DNA of 64,000 bases from Thermoflavifilum sp. (GTDB lineage Bacteria > Bacteroidota > Bacteroidia > Chitinophagales > Chitinophagaceae), in the NCBI GenBank assembly GCA_023511875.1, contig JAIMAQ010000007.1:62001-126000 (forward strand). Direction: 5' to 3'. The notes beneath the pieces were generated by a model. It did no database searches. It was not told the DNA's origin and saw nothing but the letters and a program-made list of their open reading frames with translations. Below are positions 18,062 to 27,329 of this stretch, one piece after another; position 1 is the stretch's first letter, and each line of letters starts with the position of its first letter. Both the position numbers and the translations under genes were made by a program.

Positions 18062-19786
18062 ATGGCTAGTGTGATGATTTCTCCTTTGGTTCGGCAATAT
18101 TTGCCTTACCATTTCCGGCTTAACTCACTTAGTGACTTAGAGCCTTATCTGCAAGATTTGGAGCAGCGCACTTTGGGTAGTGTAAACGAGCTGATAAGCT
18201 GGCTGCATGATTTGAGCGAATTGGAAGCTGTAGTAGATGAAGATATAAGCTGGCGGCAAATTCACGTGAGCCAGGATACTAGCAATGAAGCATATCTACA
18301 AGCATATCAATTATTTTATCAAGACATTGCGCCTGTCTTACAGCAATATGCACAGCGCTTTCGAAAAAAACTGGTAGCATGCCCTTTTGTCGATCAGCTC
18401 GATCGTCAATTTGAACCGTTTTTACGACAGACGCGAAATGCTATTTCTTTGTTTAAAGAAGAAAACATTCCGCTACAAACAGAGTTGGCCATGCTGCAAC
18501 GCCAGTATGGGCAATATACTGGTGGCCTCACTGTGAAGCTACAGGGTCAGGAGCTTACTTTGCCGCAGGCTGCACGTTTCCTAGAGCAGGCCAATAGAGC
18601 AATTCGGGAAGAAGCTTTTCAACACATTGCACAAGTTCGACTTGGAGTGCAAGAGCAATTGGATGATTTGTTTGACCAAATGTTGGAAAAGCGCCATCGA
18701 CTGGCACTACAAGCCGGTTTTGCAGATTATCGAGAATATCGTTTTCGGGAGTTAAATCGTTTTGATTATACCCCAGCCGATTGTGAGGCTTTTCATGTAG
18801 CCGTAGAAAAACACGTAATGCCGCTGGTGGCTCGTATTCAAGAAAAAAAACGTCAGGAGCTGAATTTACCCGTATTAAAGCCTTGGGATACCGATGCAGT
18901 GCCTGAGGGAAGTCAACCTCTTCATCCGTTTGATCGAGTAGAAGAGCTCGTACAAAAAACGATTTCTTGCTTAAGTCGAGTAGATAGATTTTTTGGTGAA
19001 GTACTTTCGGAAATGCAAAGGCGAGGTCATTTAGATCTAGAAAGTCGTAAAAATAAAGCCCCAGGCGGATTCAATTGTTCTCTCGCCGAGCAAGGGTTGC
19101 CTTTTATTTTCATGAATGCTTCTGGCCAGTGGCAAGATGTGGTAACGCTGGTTCACGAAACAGGTCATGCCGTGCATGCGGTGTTGAGTCATCCTTTACA
19201 GCTGCAGGCTTTTAAGGAATATCCCATGGAAATAGCCGAATTGGCCAGTATGAGCATGGAACTGTTTTCTATGCAAGCTTGGGAGGTGTATTTCAGTAAT
19301 GAAGATGATCTACAACATGCTCGCCGATTGCAAATAGAGCGTATCATTGGTTTATTGCCTTGGATTGCCACAATCGATGCCTTTCAACATTGGTTGTATA
19401 CCCATCCAGGCCACAGCCGGGTGCAAAGGCAACAGGCTTGGCTGCAAACGCTCGATAGGTTTTCTACAGGGTTGGTAGATTGGTCGGGCTGGGAACAGTA
19501 TCGTGCGATAAGCTGGCAAAAGCAGTTGCATTTGTTTGAAGTACCTTTTTACTACATCGAGTATGGTATTGCCCAATTAGGGGCAATAGCCATGTGGAAG
19601 GCCTATGAGCAAAATCCCAAACAAACCCTTAATCAGTATCAGTGCGCCTTGCAATTGGGCAACACCCGCAGCTTGCCAGAGCTCTATCGAGAAGCCGGAA
19701 TAAGGTTTGATTTTTCTCCCGAATATATATCAGCCCTTGCGCAGTTTTTACATAATCAACTAAATCAAGTGTACACCCATCAATAG
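18062..19786 (+). CDS. M3-family oligoendopeptidase (PepF-like)
   Basis: A cytoplasmic zinc metallopeptidase that degrades short peptides. 574 residues, typical of PepF-like M3 enzymes. The zinc site is HETGH (365-369) in the segment VTLVHETGHAVHAV; a second ligand Glu lies about 25 residues on, in PMEIAELASMSMELF. An N-terminal helical region precedes it. The frame stays open upstream into the previous gene, but ATG 18062 (MASVMISP) is chosen because it follows the DUF5606 stop by 1 bp and lets the family's N-terminus start normally. It converges with the patatin gene, 12 bp apart. Confidence 0.92.
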   Translation: MASVMISPLVRQYLPYHFRLNSLSDLEPYLQDLEQRTLGSVNELISWLHDLSELEAVVDEDISWRQIHVSQDTSNEAYLQAYQLFYQDIAPVLQQYAQRFRKKLVACPFVDQLDRQFEPFLRQTRNAISLFKEENIPLQTELAMLQRQYGQYTGGLTVKLQGQELTLPQAARFLEQANRAIREEAFQHIAQVRLGVQEQLDDLFDQMLEKRHRLALQAGFADYREYRFRELNRFDYTPADCEAFHVAVEKHVMPLVARIQEKKRQELNLPVLKPWDTDAVPEGSQPLHPFDRVEELVQKTISCLSRVDRFFGEVLSEMQRRGHLDLESRKNKAPGGFNCSLAEQGLPFIFMNASGQWQDVVTLVHETGHAVHAVLSHPLQLQAFKEYPMEIAELASMSMELFSMQAWEVYFSNEDDLQHARRLQIERIIGLLPWIATIDAFQHWLYTHPGHSRVQRQQAWLQTLDRFSTGLVDWSGWEQYRAISWQKQLHLFEVPFYYIEYGIAQLGAIAMWKAYEQNPKQTLNQYQCALQLGNTRSLPELYREAGIRFDFSPEYISALAQFLHNQLNQVYTHQ

Positions 19787-19798
19787 CGCAGGCTTTAT

Positions 19799-22027
19799 TT
19801 AAGGTGCGGTTAAGGCATGCCGGAGCTGCTGTAAAGCTTGTTGGTTTGCCCGATCAAATAAGGCCTGGTGAATATCTTGTTTTTCACGTGTGGTCAGGTG
19901 CCAATTTAATGGGGCCGATTGTTGACCTGGCTGAGGAATATATTGAAAAATGATGTGGCGGAAAGGCACTTGTAGAAAATGTCGCGCATAGCTGATCATA
20001 TCGTTTTGATAATAGTTTTGAAAGGAAGCCCAATTTTTTTGTACGATAAAAAGAGGTTCCCATAACATATCTCGCAAGTCTTTTTGCGGAGCCATAGGCG
20101 AAAGCGTATCGCGGGGGTTATCTCTAATTTGCAGAAAAATCACTTCACTCGTGTGGGTATTGATCCAGTGACGAAACACATGTAAAAATCGCAAGCCCAT
20201 CTCCTGTCCGTAGTTATCCCTGAGTCCAGCGTCCATCACATCGATGATCGGGCGTGTGGGCAAGTACACGTTGGGTAAGATATATGGAAAAGTTGCGCTC
20301 ATCCGCAGGGCATCGGTAAACAGCAATTTTTCAGGATGCAAGCCAGCAAAATAAGTCATGAAGTCGATGGCATCTATAGGTTTATCGGTTGAGTCAATGC
20401 CTGCAGGCATTTTTGGATAAGTTAGGTAACTCATGTGTTGTGGGGAGATGAGCAAGCAGCGGCCATCGGCAGTCACAGTAGCAGTAACCAGTAATAGAGG
20501 AATGAGGGCCAATGATTCCGGTTTACGATAGTCTTCTAAAGATTTGTTGAGTACGCCGTGGGTATTTAAGTTGAGTTGTTGTTCAAAAGCATATCCTCGG
20601 TCTTTGACATATCGGTTACTATCGATGTAAAAAGATTGGAAGAAAGAAAAATAATCATTAACGGCATAATAGGCCATAATGGCATTTAGTAGGTCTTTAG
20701 CGATATTATCGACATAAGCGTGATCATAAAGGTCTATGGCATGAGTGGTTACATAACGGAGATATAGTTCCCGAAAATAAGCTGCGCCCAGCATTCCTCC
20801 CGAGGCTCCCGTGATGAGCACGGTGTGCTTCATCAGCTGATCATGGGTGAGGCTATCGGCATACTGCAAAACTTCCAGAGCCCAAGTGGCGGCACGACTG
20901 CCTCCCCCGCTCACATTGATCACTATCAACGAGGGCTTGTCTTCGTGTTGTTTTTGGTACCAGTGCTCCAAAATTTGTTCGGTTACAAAAGCATCTTGTT
21001 GGGTGCGTTTGCGAGTAAATAGGCTATCAAATGCTTGTAAGGTGTAAGCTGGGCGCGATTTCCGGTTACGATAATCCAATCCATAAGCCTTACTCCGGGT
21101 GTCAATGATATCGTATTTAATCAGTAGGTTTAAAACGATGAGTAATCCAGCAGCAATGGGCAGAGACCAGCTATGAAAAAAATAACTGAATGCACCTAAA
21201 AGGCCCATCAATACAGTGAGAAACAGCAAAATGCTACTACCTGCAGGAATACGAAAAGCAGGTAAGCTAATCAAATAGCTAAGGATGACCATCAATACCA
21301 GGGCAAACAATATGGAGAGTACGGCGGCAAAATGATGTTCCCGAAAAATAGACGATAAAAAAGCTGGATCATAATGCGAAACATCGCGGGCCCTGCGTAT
21401 GTGCAAGGGACTATTTAAATAATATTTTACTGGCAAAGCTTCTTCATCAGTATACTCTTCTTTTTTTAAAATTTGCGACAAAATCTTGCGTGTACCGCCC
21501 ATGCGTTTTTGCAAAGATTTCAAGATGGTGCGGTCGGCATTAAAAAAATAAAAAAAAGAAATAAAAATGATCGCCAAAATACCAATGGTATAAGCTTCTA
21601 TAAAGAAACCTATGGTGGCCCAATCAGTTAATTCTTCCTCTCGTTGATAACGCACCAAGTGCCAAATGAAAAACAGATAAAACAATACGGGGATAAAGGC
21701 ATTGTTTAAACAATACTTAAAAAAAGGTTGTGTGGTGGTCGCTAAAAAACGGAAGCGTTTACTATGTAGGATAAAGGTGGTAATATTCCACGACATCATA
21801 AAGGTACCTGTGGTGATGCCCAAGATTAAAAACCCATAAAATCCTACTTGTCCTAAGTATTCTGGAGCAAGAAATAAGGTATGGGCACCAAACGATCGGG
21901 CAAAATATCCACCCACCATGGCAAACAGCATTACCCAAATCAAGATAAGCAGTGGATAATGCCGCAAATGCAGTAAAGTTAATTGTACCGGGAAGAACCG
22001 ATAAAAAACAAGCTTAAACTTTTTCAT
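19799..22027 (-). CDS. Membrane-anchored patatin-like phospholipase
   Basis: 742 residues. The first half (about 20-330) is hydrophobic with seven or eight predicted helices. The second half is a patatin domain: oxyanion motif VSGGGSRAA (about 370), nucleophile elbow GASGG (about 405) and catalytic Asp in MDAGLRDNYG (about 597). The likely activity is lipid acyl hydrolysis on the cytoplasmic face. The frame also opens with TTG 22066, overlapping the ctaA stop by 4 bp; ATG 22027 (MKKFKLVF) is preferred, but translational coupling from the TTG is possible. It is co-oriented with heme A synthase; no functional link is obvious. Confidence 0.8.
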   Translation of the reverse strand: MKKFKLVFYRFFPVQLTLLHLRHYPLLILIWVMLFAMVGGYFARSFGAHTLFLAPEYLGQVGFYGFLILGITTGTFMMSWNITTFILHSKRFRFLATTTQPFFKYCLNNAFIPVLFYLFFIWHLVRYQREEELTDWATIGFFIEAYTIGILAIIFISFFYFFNADRTILKSLQKRMGGTRKILSQILKKEEYTDEEALPVKYYLNSPLHIRRARDVSHYDPAFLSSIFREHHFAAVLSILFALVLMVILSYLISLPAFRIPAGSSILLFLTVLMGLLGAFSYFFHSWSLPIAAGLLIVLNLLIKYDIIDTRSKAYGLDYRNRKSRPAYTLQAFDSLFTRKRTQQDAFVTEQILEHWYQKQHEDKPSLIVINVSGGGSRAATWALEVLQYADSLTHDQLMKHTVLITGASGGMLGAAYFRELYLRYVTTHAIDLYDHAYVDNIAKDLLNAIMAYYAVNDYFSFFQSFYIDSNRYVKDRGYAFEQQLNLNTHGVLNKSLEDYRKPESLALIPLLLVTATVTADGRCLLISPQHMSYLTYPKMPAGIDSTDKPIDAIDFMTYFAGLHPEKLLFTDALRMSATFPYILPNVYLPTRPIIDVMDAGLRDNYGQEMGLRFLHVFRHWINTHTSEVIFLQIRDNPRDTLSPMAPQKDLRDMLWEPLFIVQKNWASFQNYYQNDMISYARHFLQVPFRHIIFQYIPQPGQQSAPLNWHLTTREKQDIHQALFDRANQQALQQLRHALTAP

Positions 22028-22062
22028 GGGTGCTGGCGATGAAGAAAAATAAGCCGATTTAC

Positions 22063-23118
22063 TCAAATTTTTACAGGTTCCCGGCTAATGAAAAGCATCC
22101 ATATCAACGATAGTAACAACAGCATACCCACAAACTGATGGCTAACGGCCAAGGCAATAGGAATATGCACATGGCTATGTAGCACAGTAAGGATGCCCAA
22201 AAGAATTTGTAGACATGCTATCGCAAACGGCAACCAACGCGTGCGATACAATAGGCTGGTATGGCTAGCCTGGCGGCCTTTCCAACCTACGATGAGCAGC
22301 AAAATAAACAGCAAATAGGCCAGTAGGCGGTGTACAAACTGAACCGTGATCACATTATTTATCAAATTCCTCCACATCGGATGATCTTTCCATAATCCTG
22401 GAGGAATAGCATATCCATTAATATCTGGCCAGGTAGGTGCAGCCATAGCGGCATGTAGTCCAGCCATGAAAGAACCATAAGCCAATTGTATGACCAGGAG
22501 GAAAAGGCTCACCCCAAGCCATCCCCGTAATGAATGCACTGCATAAAGCTGATCTCTTCGAATCAACAACAGGAGGGCAAACCAAAACGTATATACCAGC
22601 AGCACCATGGCCGTGATAAAATGAATAGCCAGTTTAACATGATCTACACGCGTGCGTTCGCCAACAAGTCCACTTTTTACCATAATCCAGCCCACCAATC
22701 CCTGTAGCCCACCCAGTATGAATAAAATAATCAAAGGCCCAACCATGGCGCGAGTAAATCGTTTTTGGAGTAAAAAAATCACGAAGAATACGATAAACAC
22801 CACGCCTAAAGCACGTGCCCATAGCCGATGTAGCCATTCCCAGAAATAAATATGCTTAAAATCTTGCAAGGTAAAATTGCGGTTCTCTAATTGATATTGA
22901 GGAGTTTGTTGATACAGTTCGAAGACATGCATCCATTGTCGATGGTTTAAAGGGGGAATAGCGCCCATGATGGGGTCCCATTGGGTTATAGAAAGTCCAG
23001 ATCCAGTGAGTCGTGTAATACCGCCCAGCCATACTTGGCCCATGATCATGAAAACTCCTACGAGCAACCAAATGGCTACGGGCTTAGTTTGAGGAGAAAC
23101 TAGTGAATCGGTTGGCAT
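22063..23118 (-). CDS. ctaA: Heme A synthase (COX15/CtaA family)
   Basis: Inner-membrane enzyme that oxidises the C8 methyl of heme O to make heme A for cytochrome oxidase. 351 residues with eight membrane helices in two four-helix halves. Visible signatures are GGITRLTGSGLSITQWDPI near the N-terminus, the first His pair in FWEWLHRLWAR, and HRLLAYLLF plus VSHQFVGM in the second half. The COX15 type (long N-terminal loop after helix 1) fits better than Bacillus CtaA. A -7 box, TATTTTTG (23123-23130 on the - strand), ends only 4 bp before the ATG, suggesting a nearly leaderless mRNA. No cox genes are in the window. Confidence 0.93.
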   Translation of the reverse strand: MPTDSLVSPQTKPVAIWLLVGVFMIMGQVWLGGITRLTGSGLSITQWDPIMGAIPPLNHRQWMHVFELYQQTPQYQLENRNFTLQDFKHIYFWEWLHRLWARALGVVFIVFFVIFLLQKRFTRAMVGPLIILFILGGLQGLVGWIMVKSGLVGERTRVDHVKLAIHFITAMVLLVYTFWFALLLLIRRDQLYAVHSLRGWLGVSLFLLVIQLAYGSFMAGLHAAMAAPTWPDINGYAIPPGLWKDHPMWRNLINNVITVQFVHRLLAYLLFILLLIVGWKGRQASHTSLLYRTRWLPFAIACLQILLGILTVLHSHVHIPIALAVSHQFVGMLLLLSLIWMLFISREPVKI

Positions 23119-23188
23119 GTTGCAAAAATAAAGGTTATCTTGCCACAGCTTTTGGTAAAATCAGTTTTATATCATCTCATTCGGCCAA

Positions 23189-23821
23189 ATGCATTCAACA
23201 AGCTTATTGCCTTTTTATGCAGAAAACCAACTTGAAGCTGGCTGTGATGAAGCCGGGAGAGGATGTTTAGCAGGTCCTGTATTTGCTGCTGCAGTAATCT
23301 TACCCCCAGATTTTCACCATCCCTTATTAAATGACTCCAAACAACTTACCCAGTCCCAACGTGAAAAAATTAAGACATATATTGAGCAGCATGCGCTGAG
23401 CTTTGCTGTGGCGGCCGTTGCCCCAGAAGAAATTGATCGGATCAATATTTTACAGGCTTCTTTTCGGGCCATGCATCTAGCTATCGATGGTTTACACCTC
23501 AAGCCTCAATTATTGCTCATCGATGGCAATCGTTTTAAGCCTTATCCAGGCATTCCACATGTGTGTATCGTGAAAGGTGATGGCCAGTATGCAGCCATTG
23601 CAGCTGCTTCCGTGTTGGCCAAGACTTATCGCGATGCCTACATGCTTGAGTTACATCAGCAATACCCAGAATATGGCTGGAACCAAAATAAAGGATATCC
23701 AACAGCAGCACATCGCCGGGCCATTGTTCAAAAAGGCCTATCGCCTTATCACCGCAAAAGCTTCGCGCCCTGCCAGGTGTTTCCTTCTTGCGCTCAACCA
23801 CCACTCCATCATCAGATATGA
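23189..23821 (+). CDS. rnhB: Ribonuclease HII
   Basis: It cleaves the RNA strand of RNA-DNA hybrids and nicks at single ribonucleotides. 210 residues, the usual length. The signature [18 protein letters not shown] (19-36) gives the first two acidic ligands D20 and E21; DGNRF supplies the third Asp in the segment [15 protein letters not shown], and [15 protein letters not shown] the fourth. The family ending [20 protein letters not shown] is intact. It diverges from ctaA and precedes rpoN by 48 bp. Confidence 0.96.
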   Translation: MHSTSLLPFYAENQLEAGCDEAGRGCLAGPVFAAAVILPPDFHHPLLNDSKQLTQSQREKIKTYIEQHALSFAVAAVAPEEIDRINILQASFRAMHLAIDGLHLKPQLLLIDGNRFKPYPGIPHVCIVKGDGQYAAIAAASVLAKTYRDAYMLELHQQYPEYGWNQNKGYPTAAHRRAIVQKGLSPYHRKSFAPCQVFPSCAQPPLHHQI

Positions 23822-23869
23822 GATTGTTAGTATTTTTGCTTACGCCCTTTGATAAACGATTGGCAGGAT

Positions 23870-25369
23870 ATGCTTAGACAAACACAACAGCAAAAACTCT
23901 TACAAAAACTCTCTCCTCAGCAGATTCAGCTCATGAAGCTGCTGCAAATCCCTACTGCCAATCTAGAAGAACGCATCAAACAAGAAATTGAAGAAAATCC
24001 CGCACTCGAGATGAGCGATGAGTCTCATGAAGAAACAATGTTAGACGAGCCAGAACTCATCAATGAAGAAAATGATATCTATGACGAACAAATTGATGAA
24101 GATCCAGATGGAAGTGCTGATGAATATGAAAATATTGATGTATCGGAATATCTGATGGACGATGAAGATGATATTGCCGATTATAAACTACGAGAAGAGC
24201 ATGCTCCAGAAATGGAAGAAACCCGTACTATTCCGATTCGGGTGGAAACTTCCTTTCAAGATTATTTGCTCGATCAATTGGGCATGCTTTCTCTGGATGA
24301 GCGCCAACAACAAATAGCCCGACAAATCATTGGTAGTATTGATGATGATGGATATCTACGGCGCGAGGCTTCGGCCATAGCCGACGACCTTTCTTTTTCA
24401 CAAAATATCTTTGCCACTCCCCAAGAAGTAGAACAAATTATTTCCTTAATCCAAACCTTTGATCCTCCAGGCGTTTGCGCGCGCAACTTACAAGAGTGTT
24501 TGCTGCTCCAATTGAAGAGAAAATCTTCAACCGACCCTGTAGTGAAACAAGCACAAACCATACTCACGCAGTATTTCGATGCTTTTATTAAAAAGCATTA
24601 TGAACGGATTCAACGAGGATTGGGATTGACAGATGAAGAACTCAAATCAGTAATTCAACTCATTACTCATCTCAATCCCAAGCCAGGTAATAATTTCGCT
24701 CCAGATAATAAGGCCGAAAGCTACATCATACCCGACTTTTTTATTTTCAACAACAATGGCAAACTCGAGCTCACATTAAATGCGCGCAACGCCCCAGATT
24801 TACGCATTTCAACAGAATACCGAGAAATGCTGAAGGAATATGAAAAAGGAGCCAAGAAAGACAAACGACAAAAAGAAGCCATCTTATTCATCAAACAAAA
24901 GATCGATGCAGCTAAATGGTTTATCGATGCCATTAAACAACGCCAACATACCTTACTCACCGTGATGCAAACCATCATGGATTACCAGCGCGATTTCTTT
25001 TTAACAGGCGATGAAACCCAGTTAAAACCGATGATTCTCAAGGATATTGCCGAACGTACAGGGCTCGATATTTCTACTGTATCGCGTGTAGCCAATAGCA
25101 AATATGTTCAAACCGAATATGGCACCTATCAGTTAAAATATTTCTTTTCCGAATCTCTACCTACCGATAGTGGAGAAGAAGTATCTACCCGTGAAGTAAA
25201 AAAAATTTTACTAGACCTCATTGAAAATGAGAACAAACGTAAGCCACTCAGCGATGAAATGCTTACCCGTTTACTTCAAGAAAAAGGATACAATATTGCT
25301 CGCCGCACGGTGGCCAAATATCGTGAACAACTAAATATTCCCGTAGCCCGTTTACGCAAGCAGCTCTAG
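23870..25369 (+). CDS. rpoN: RNA polymerase sigma-54 factor
   Basis: The alternative sigma factor that needs AAA+ activators and reads -24/-12 promoters. 499 residues. Region I is Gln/Leu-rich (QQQKLLQKLSPQQIQLMKLL). An acidic stretch (about 50-115, many D and E) is region II. The core-binding domain and the HTH follow, with SRVANSKYVQTEYGTYQLKYFF. The C-terminal RpoN box is present as ARRTVAKYREQ. A TTG at 23849 would add seven residues, but ATG 23870 gives the N-terminus expected for the family. It overlaps nothing; the next gene starts 2 bp after its stop. No enhancer-binding protein is in the window. Confidence 0.96.
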   Translation: MLRQTQQQKLLQKLSPQQIQLMKLLQIPTANLEERIKQEIEENPALEMSDESHEETMLDEPELINEENDIYDEQIDEDPDGSADEYENIDVSEYLMDDEDDIADYKLREEHAPEMEETRTIPIRVETSFQDYLLDQLGMLSLDERQQQIARQIIGSIDDDGYLRREASAIADDLSFSQNIFATPQEVEQIISLIQTFDPPGVCARNLQECLLLQLKRKSSTDPVVKQAQTILTQYFDAFIKKHYERIQRGLGLTDEELKSVIQLITHLNPKPGNNFAPDNKAESYIIPDFFIFNNNGKLELTLNARNAPDLRISTEYREMLKEYEKGAKKDKRQKEAILFIKQKIDAAKWFIDAIKQRQHTLLTVMQTIMDYQRDFFLTGDETQLKPMILKDIAERTGLDISTVSRVANSKYVQTEYGTYQLKYFFSESLPTDSGEEVSTREVKKILLDLIENENKRKPLSDEMLTRLLQEKGYNIARRTVAKYREQLNIPVARLRKQL

Positions 25370-25371
25370 CC

Positions 25372-26070
25372 ATGACAACATCTGAGCCTTTTTCTCACCG
25401 AGCCTCTCCCACTGAAGTTGTTTCTGAATCAGGCACTCAATGGCCATACCTACTTCGTTGGATGGCACAAAGTATTTCGATATTGTTTCATCCGTTGTGG
25501 ATTCCTTTTGCTGTGAGCGAATTTTTGCTTTGGGTACACCGCTATGAATTGCCACAGATCAACGACTATTTCCACTTTCGGGTAATGAGCTCGATAGCGG
25601 TGAATACCTTGATCTTACCGTTGGGAACTATTGTATTGCTTAAAGCCGTGGGTTTTGTGCAGTCTGTGCAGCTCCATACCCGCCAGGAGCGCATTGTGCC
25701 TTATATGGCTGTGATGATTTATTACTGGTGGATATATCGTGCCTTTGCTTACGATAAAAATTTCCCCCAAGTACTCACACCGTTTCTACTCGGGAATTTT
25801 ATCACCATTATCCTGGTGTTTCTCTGCAATATTTTTTTCAAAATCAGTGCGCATGCAGCAGCAATGGGCAGCGTGGTGGCCGTCATGATTTTGTTGGGGC
25901 AAGATCCTTATCTCAATCCCACATTGCCCATCTTGGTGGCTATTTTACTCTCAGGGATTGTGCTTACCAGCAGGCTTATCGTCGATGCGCATTTCCCCAT
26001 GGAAGTATACACGGGGTTTGTAGTAGGATTTATGAGCCAAATATTGGCCATGATCTGGATACGGCTATGA
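25372..26070 (+). CDS. Divergent PAP2-like integral membrane protein
   Basis: 232 residues with about six membrane helices after a polar N-terminus of 30 residues. Two short motifs recall PAP2 phosphatases: KISAHAAAMG in place of the PSGH motif, and SRLIVDAHFPMEVYTG, which fits SR-x5-H-x3 followed by Glu where Asp is usual. The basic segment TRQERIVPY may stand for the first motif. A lipid phosphate or undecaprenyl pyrophosphate phosphatase role is therefore possible but not shown. It starts 2 bp after rpoN and is probably co-transcribed with it. Confidence 0.6.
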   Translation: MTTSEPFSHRASPTEVVSESGTQWPYLLRWMAQSISILFHPLWIPFAVSEFLLWVHRYELPQINDYFHFRVMSSIAVNTLILPLGTIVLLKAVGFVQSVQLHTRQERIVPYMAVMIYYWWIYRAFAYDKNFPQVLTPFLLGNFITIILVFLCNIFFKISAHAAAMGSVVAVMILLGQDPYLNPTLPILVAILLSGIVLTSRLIVDAHFPMEVYTGFVVGFMSQILAMIWIRL

Positions 26071-26124
26071 GTTGCGCAATTTAGCTGCGTAGCAATGTAC
26101 TTTTTTTGCTCTTAAAGACAAAAG

Positions 26125-26161
26125 AATCCCAATGATGAACTCGGGATTTATGCTAATTTTG
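26125..26161 (+). promoter_or_regulatory. recA promoter region with inverted repeat
   Basis: A perfect -7 box, TAATTTTG, lies at 26154-26161, 28 bp before the recA ATG. Upstream, AATCCC (26125-26130) and GGGATT (26143-26148) form an inverted repeat with a 12-bp gap, covering the spacer and -33 area. This is a candidate binding site for a damage-responsive or other regulator; it does not match LexA boxes I know. Confidence 0.45.
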
Positions 26162-26189
26162 AAGAAATTGTTTTTATATTTTATTTTCT

Positions 26190-27188
26190 ATGGCAGAGAC
26201 AAATGAAAAACTGAAAGCCCTGCGTTTAACCATCGATAAGATCGAAAAAGACTTTGGCAAGGGTGCTGTAATGATGATGGGAGAGAAGGCCGAGCGGCAA
26301 ATGGAAGTCATCTCTACGGGTTCGTTAGGGCTCGATTTAGCCCTGGGTGTGGGCGGCTTTCCCCGAGGCAGAATCATTGAGATCTATGGCCCAGAAGCCA
26401 CAGGTAAAACTACGATTGCCATTCATGCCATTGCAGAGGCTCAGAAAAAAGGGGGTATATGCGCCATCATCGATGCAGAGCACGCTTTCGACAGCAGTTA
26501 TGCTCAGCGGCTGGGCGTGGATGTGGACAACTTGCTCATTTCTCAGCCCGACTATGGTGAGCAAGCGTTAGAAATCGCAGACCGACTCATTCTTTCTGGT
26601 GCTGTGGATGTGATTGTGATCGACTCGGTAGCTGCTCTTGTGCCTAAAGGCGAGCTGGAAGGAGAAATGGGGGATAGCAAAATGGGTCTTCAAGCCAGAT
26701 TGATGAGCCAAGCACTGCGCAAACTCACCGCTACTATTAGCAAAACCAATAGCTGCTGTATCTTCATCAACCAGCTCCGCGAAAAGATTGGAGTCATGTT
26801 TGGCAACCCCGAAACCACCACCGGCGGCAATGCCTTAAAATTTTATGCATCTGTGCGCCTCGATATTCGACGCATCAACCAGATCAAAGATGGCGAACAA
26901 ACAATTGGTAACCGCGTAAAGGTGAAAGTCGTGAAAAACAAAGTGGCTCCTCCTTTTAAACAGGCTGAATTCGACATCATCTTTGGGCAGGGAATTTCTA
27001 AAGCGGGTGAAATCGTTGACCTGGCTACTGAATTAAACATTCTCCAAAAAAGCGGCTCTTGGTATAGTTATGAAGGCAATAAGCTTGGGCAAGGGCGCGA
27101 TGCTATTAAGCAGTTACTGCAAGACAATCCTGAGCTAATGGCCGAGCTGGAACAGAAAATCAGAATCGCTGTGATGGGCGAAAAATAA
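26190..27188 (+). CDS. recA: Recombinase RecA
   Basis: It forms filaments on single-stranded DNA for homologous recombination and SOS co-protease activity. 332 residues. Walker A GPEATGKT (67-74), Walker B region [15 protein letters not shown], loop L1 [18 protein letters not shown], loop L2 region [20 protein letters not shown]. The C-terminal domain is short and the tail only weakly acidic. The ATG at 26190 gives the standard N-terminus. It stands in its own transcription unit, downstream of the PAP2-like gene and followed by a hairpin region before adk. Confidence 0.98.
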   Translation: MAETNEKLKALRLTIDKIEKDFGKGAVMMMGEKAERQMEVISTGSLGLDLALGVGGFPRGRIIEIYGPEATGKTTIAIHAIAEAQKKGGICAIIDAEHAFDSSYAQRLGVDVDNLLISQPDYGEQALEIADRLILSGAVDVIVIDSVAALVPKGELEGEMGDSKMGLQARLMSQALRKLTATISKTNSCCIFINQLREKIGVMFGNPETTTGGNALKFYASVRLDIRRINQIKDGEQTIGNRVKVKVVKNKVAPPFKQAEFDIIFGQGISKAGEIVDLATELNILQKSGSWYSYEGNKLGQGRDAIKQLLQDNPELMAELEQKIRIAVMGEK

Positions 27189-27198
27189 TTTTTTTAAT

Positions 27199-27245
27199 CT
27201 AAATGAGGTAAATATTGCATAACAGGCAAATAATATCTCATTTAG
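27199..27245 (+). terminator. Long imperfect hairpin between recA and adk
   Basis: CTAAATGAG (27199-27207) pairs perfectly with CTCATTTAG (27237-27245). Inside, TTGC and GCAA pair around an ATAACAG loop. It begins 10 bp after the recA stop. It lacks a clear T-run (GTAAAAAATATTCTT follows), so it may be a 3' stabilising structure or a regulatory site of adk rather than a classical terminator. Confidence 0.45.
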
Positions 27246-27288
27246 GTAAAAAATATTCTTTTCCATTTCTATTTTGTTGGTGCTTCGC

Positions 27289-27296
27289 TAATTTTG
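27289..27296 (+). promoter_or_regulatory. -7 box of adk
   Basis: TAATTTTG, within GCTAATTTTGAA, the same decamer context as in front of recA. It lies 33 bp before the adk ATG. No TTG sits at the ideal upstream distance; ATTTCT at 27265-27270 is the nearest T-rich element. Confidence 0.5.
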
Positions 27297-27329
27297 AAAG
27301 ATTTTTGTTCACGATGATTGTTTGTTCAC

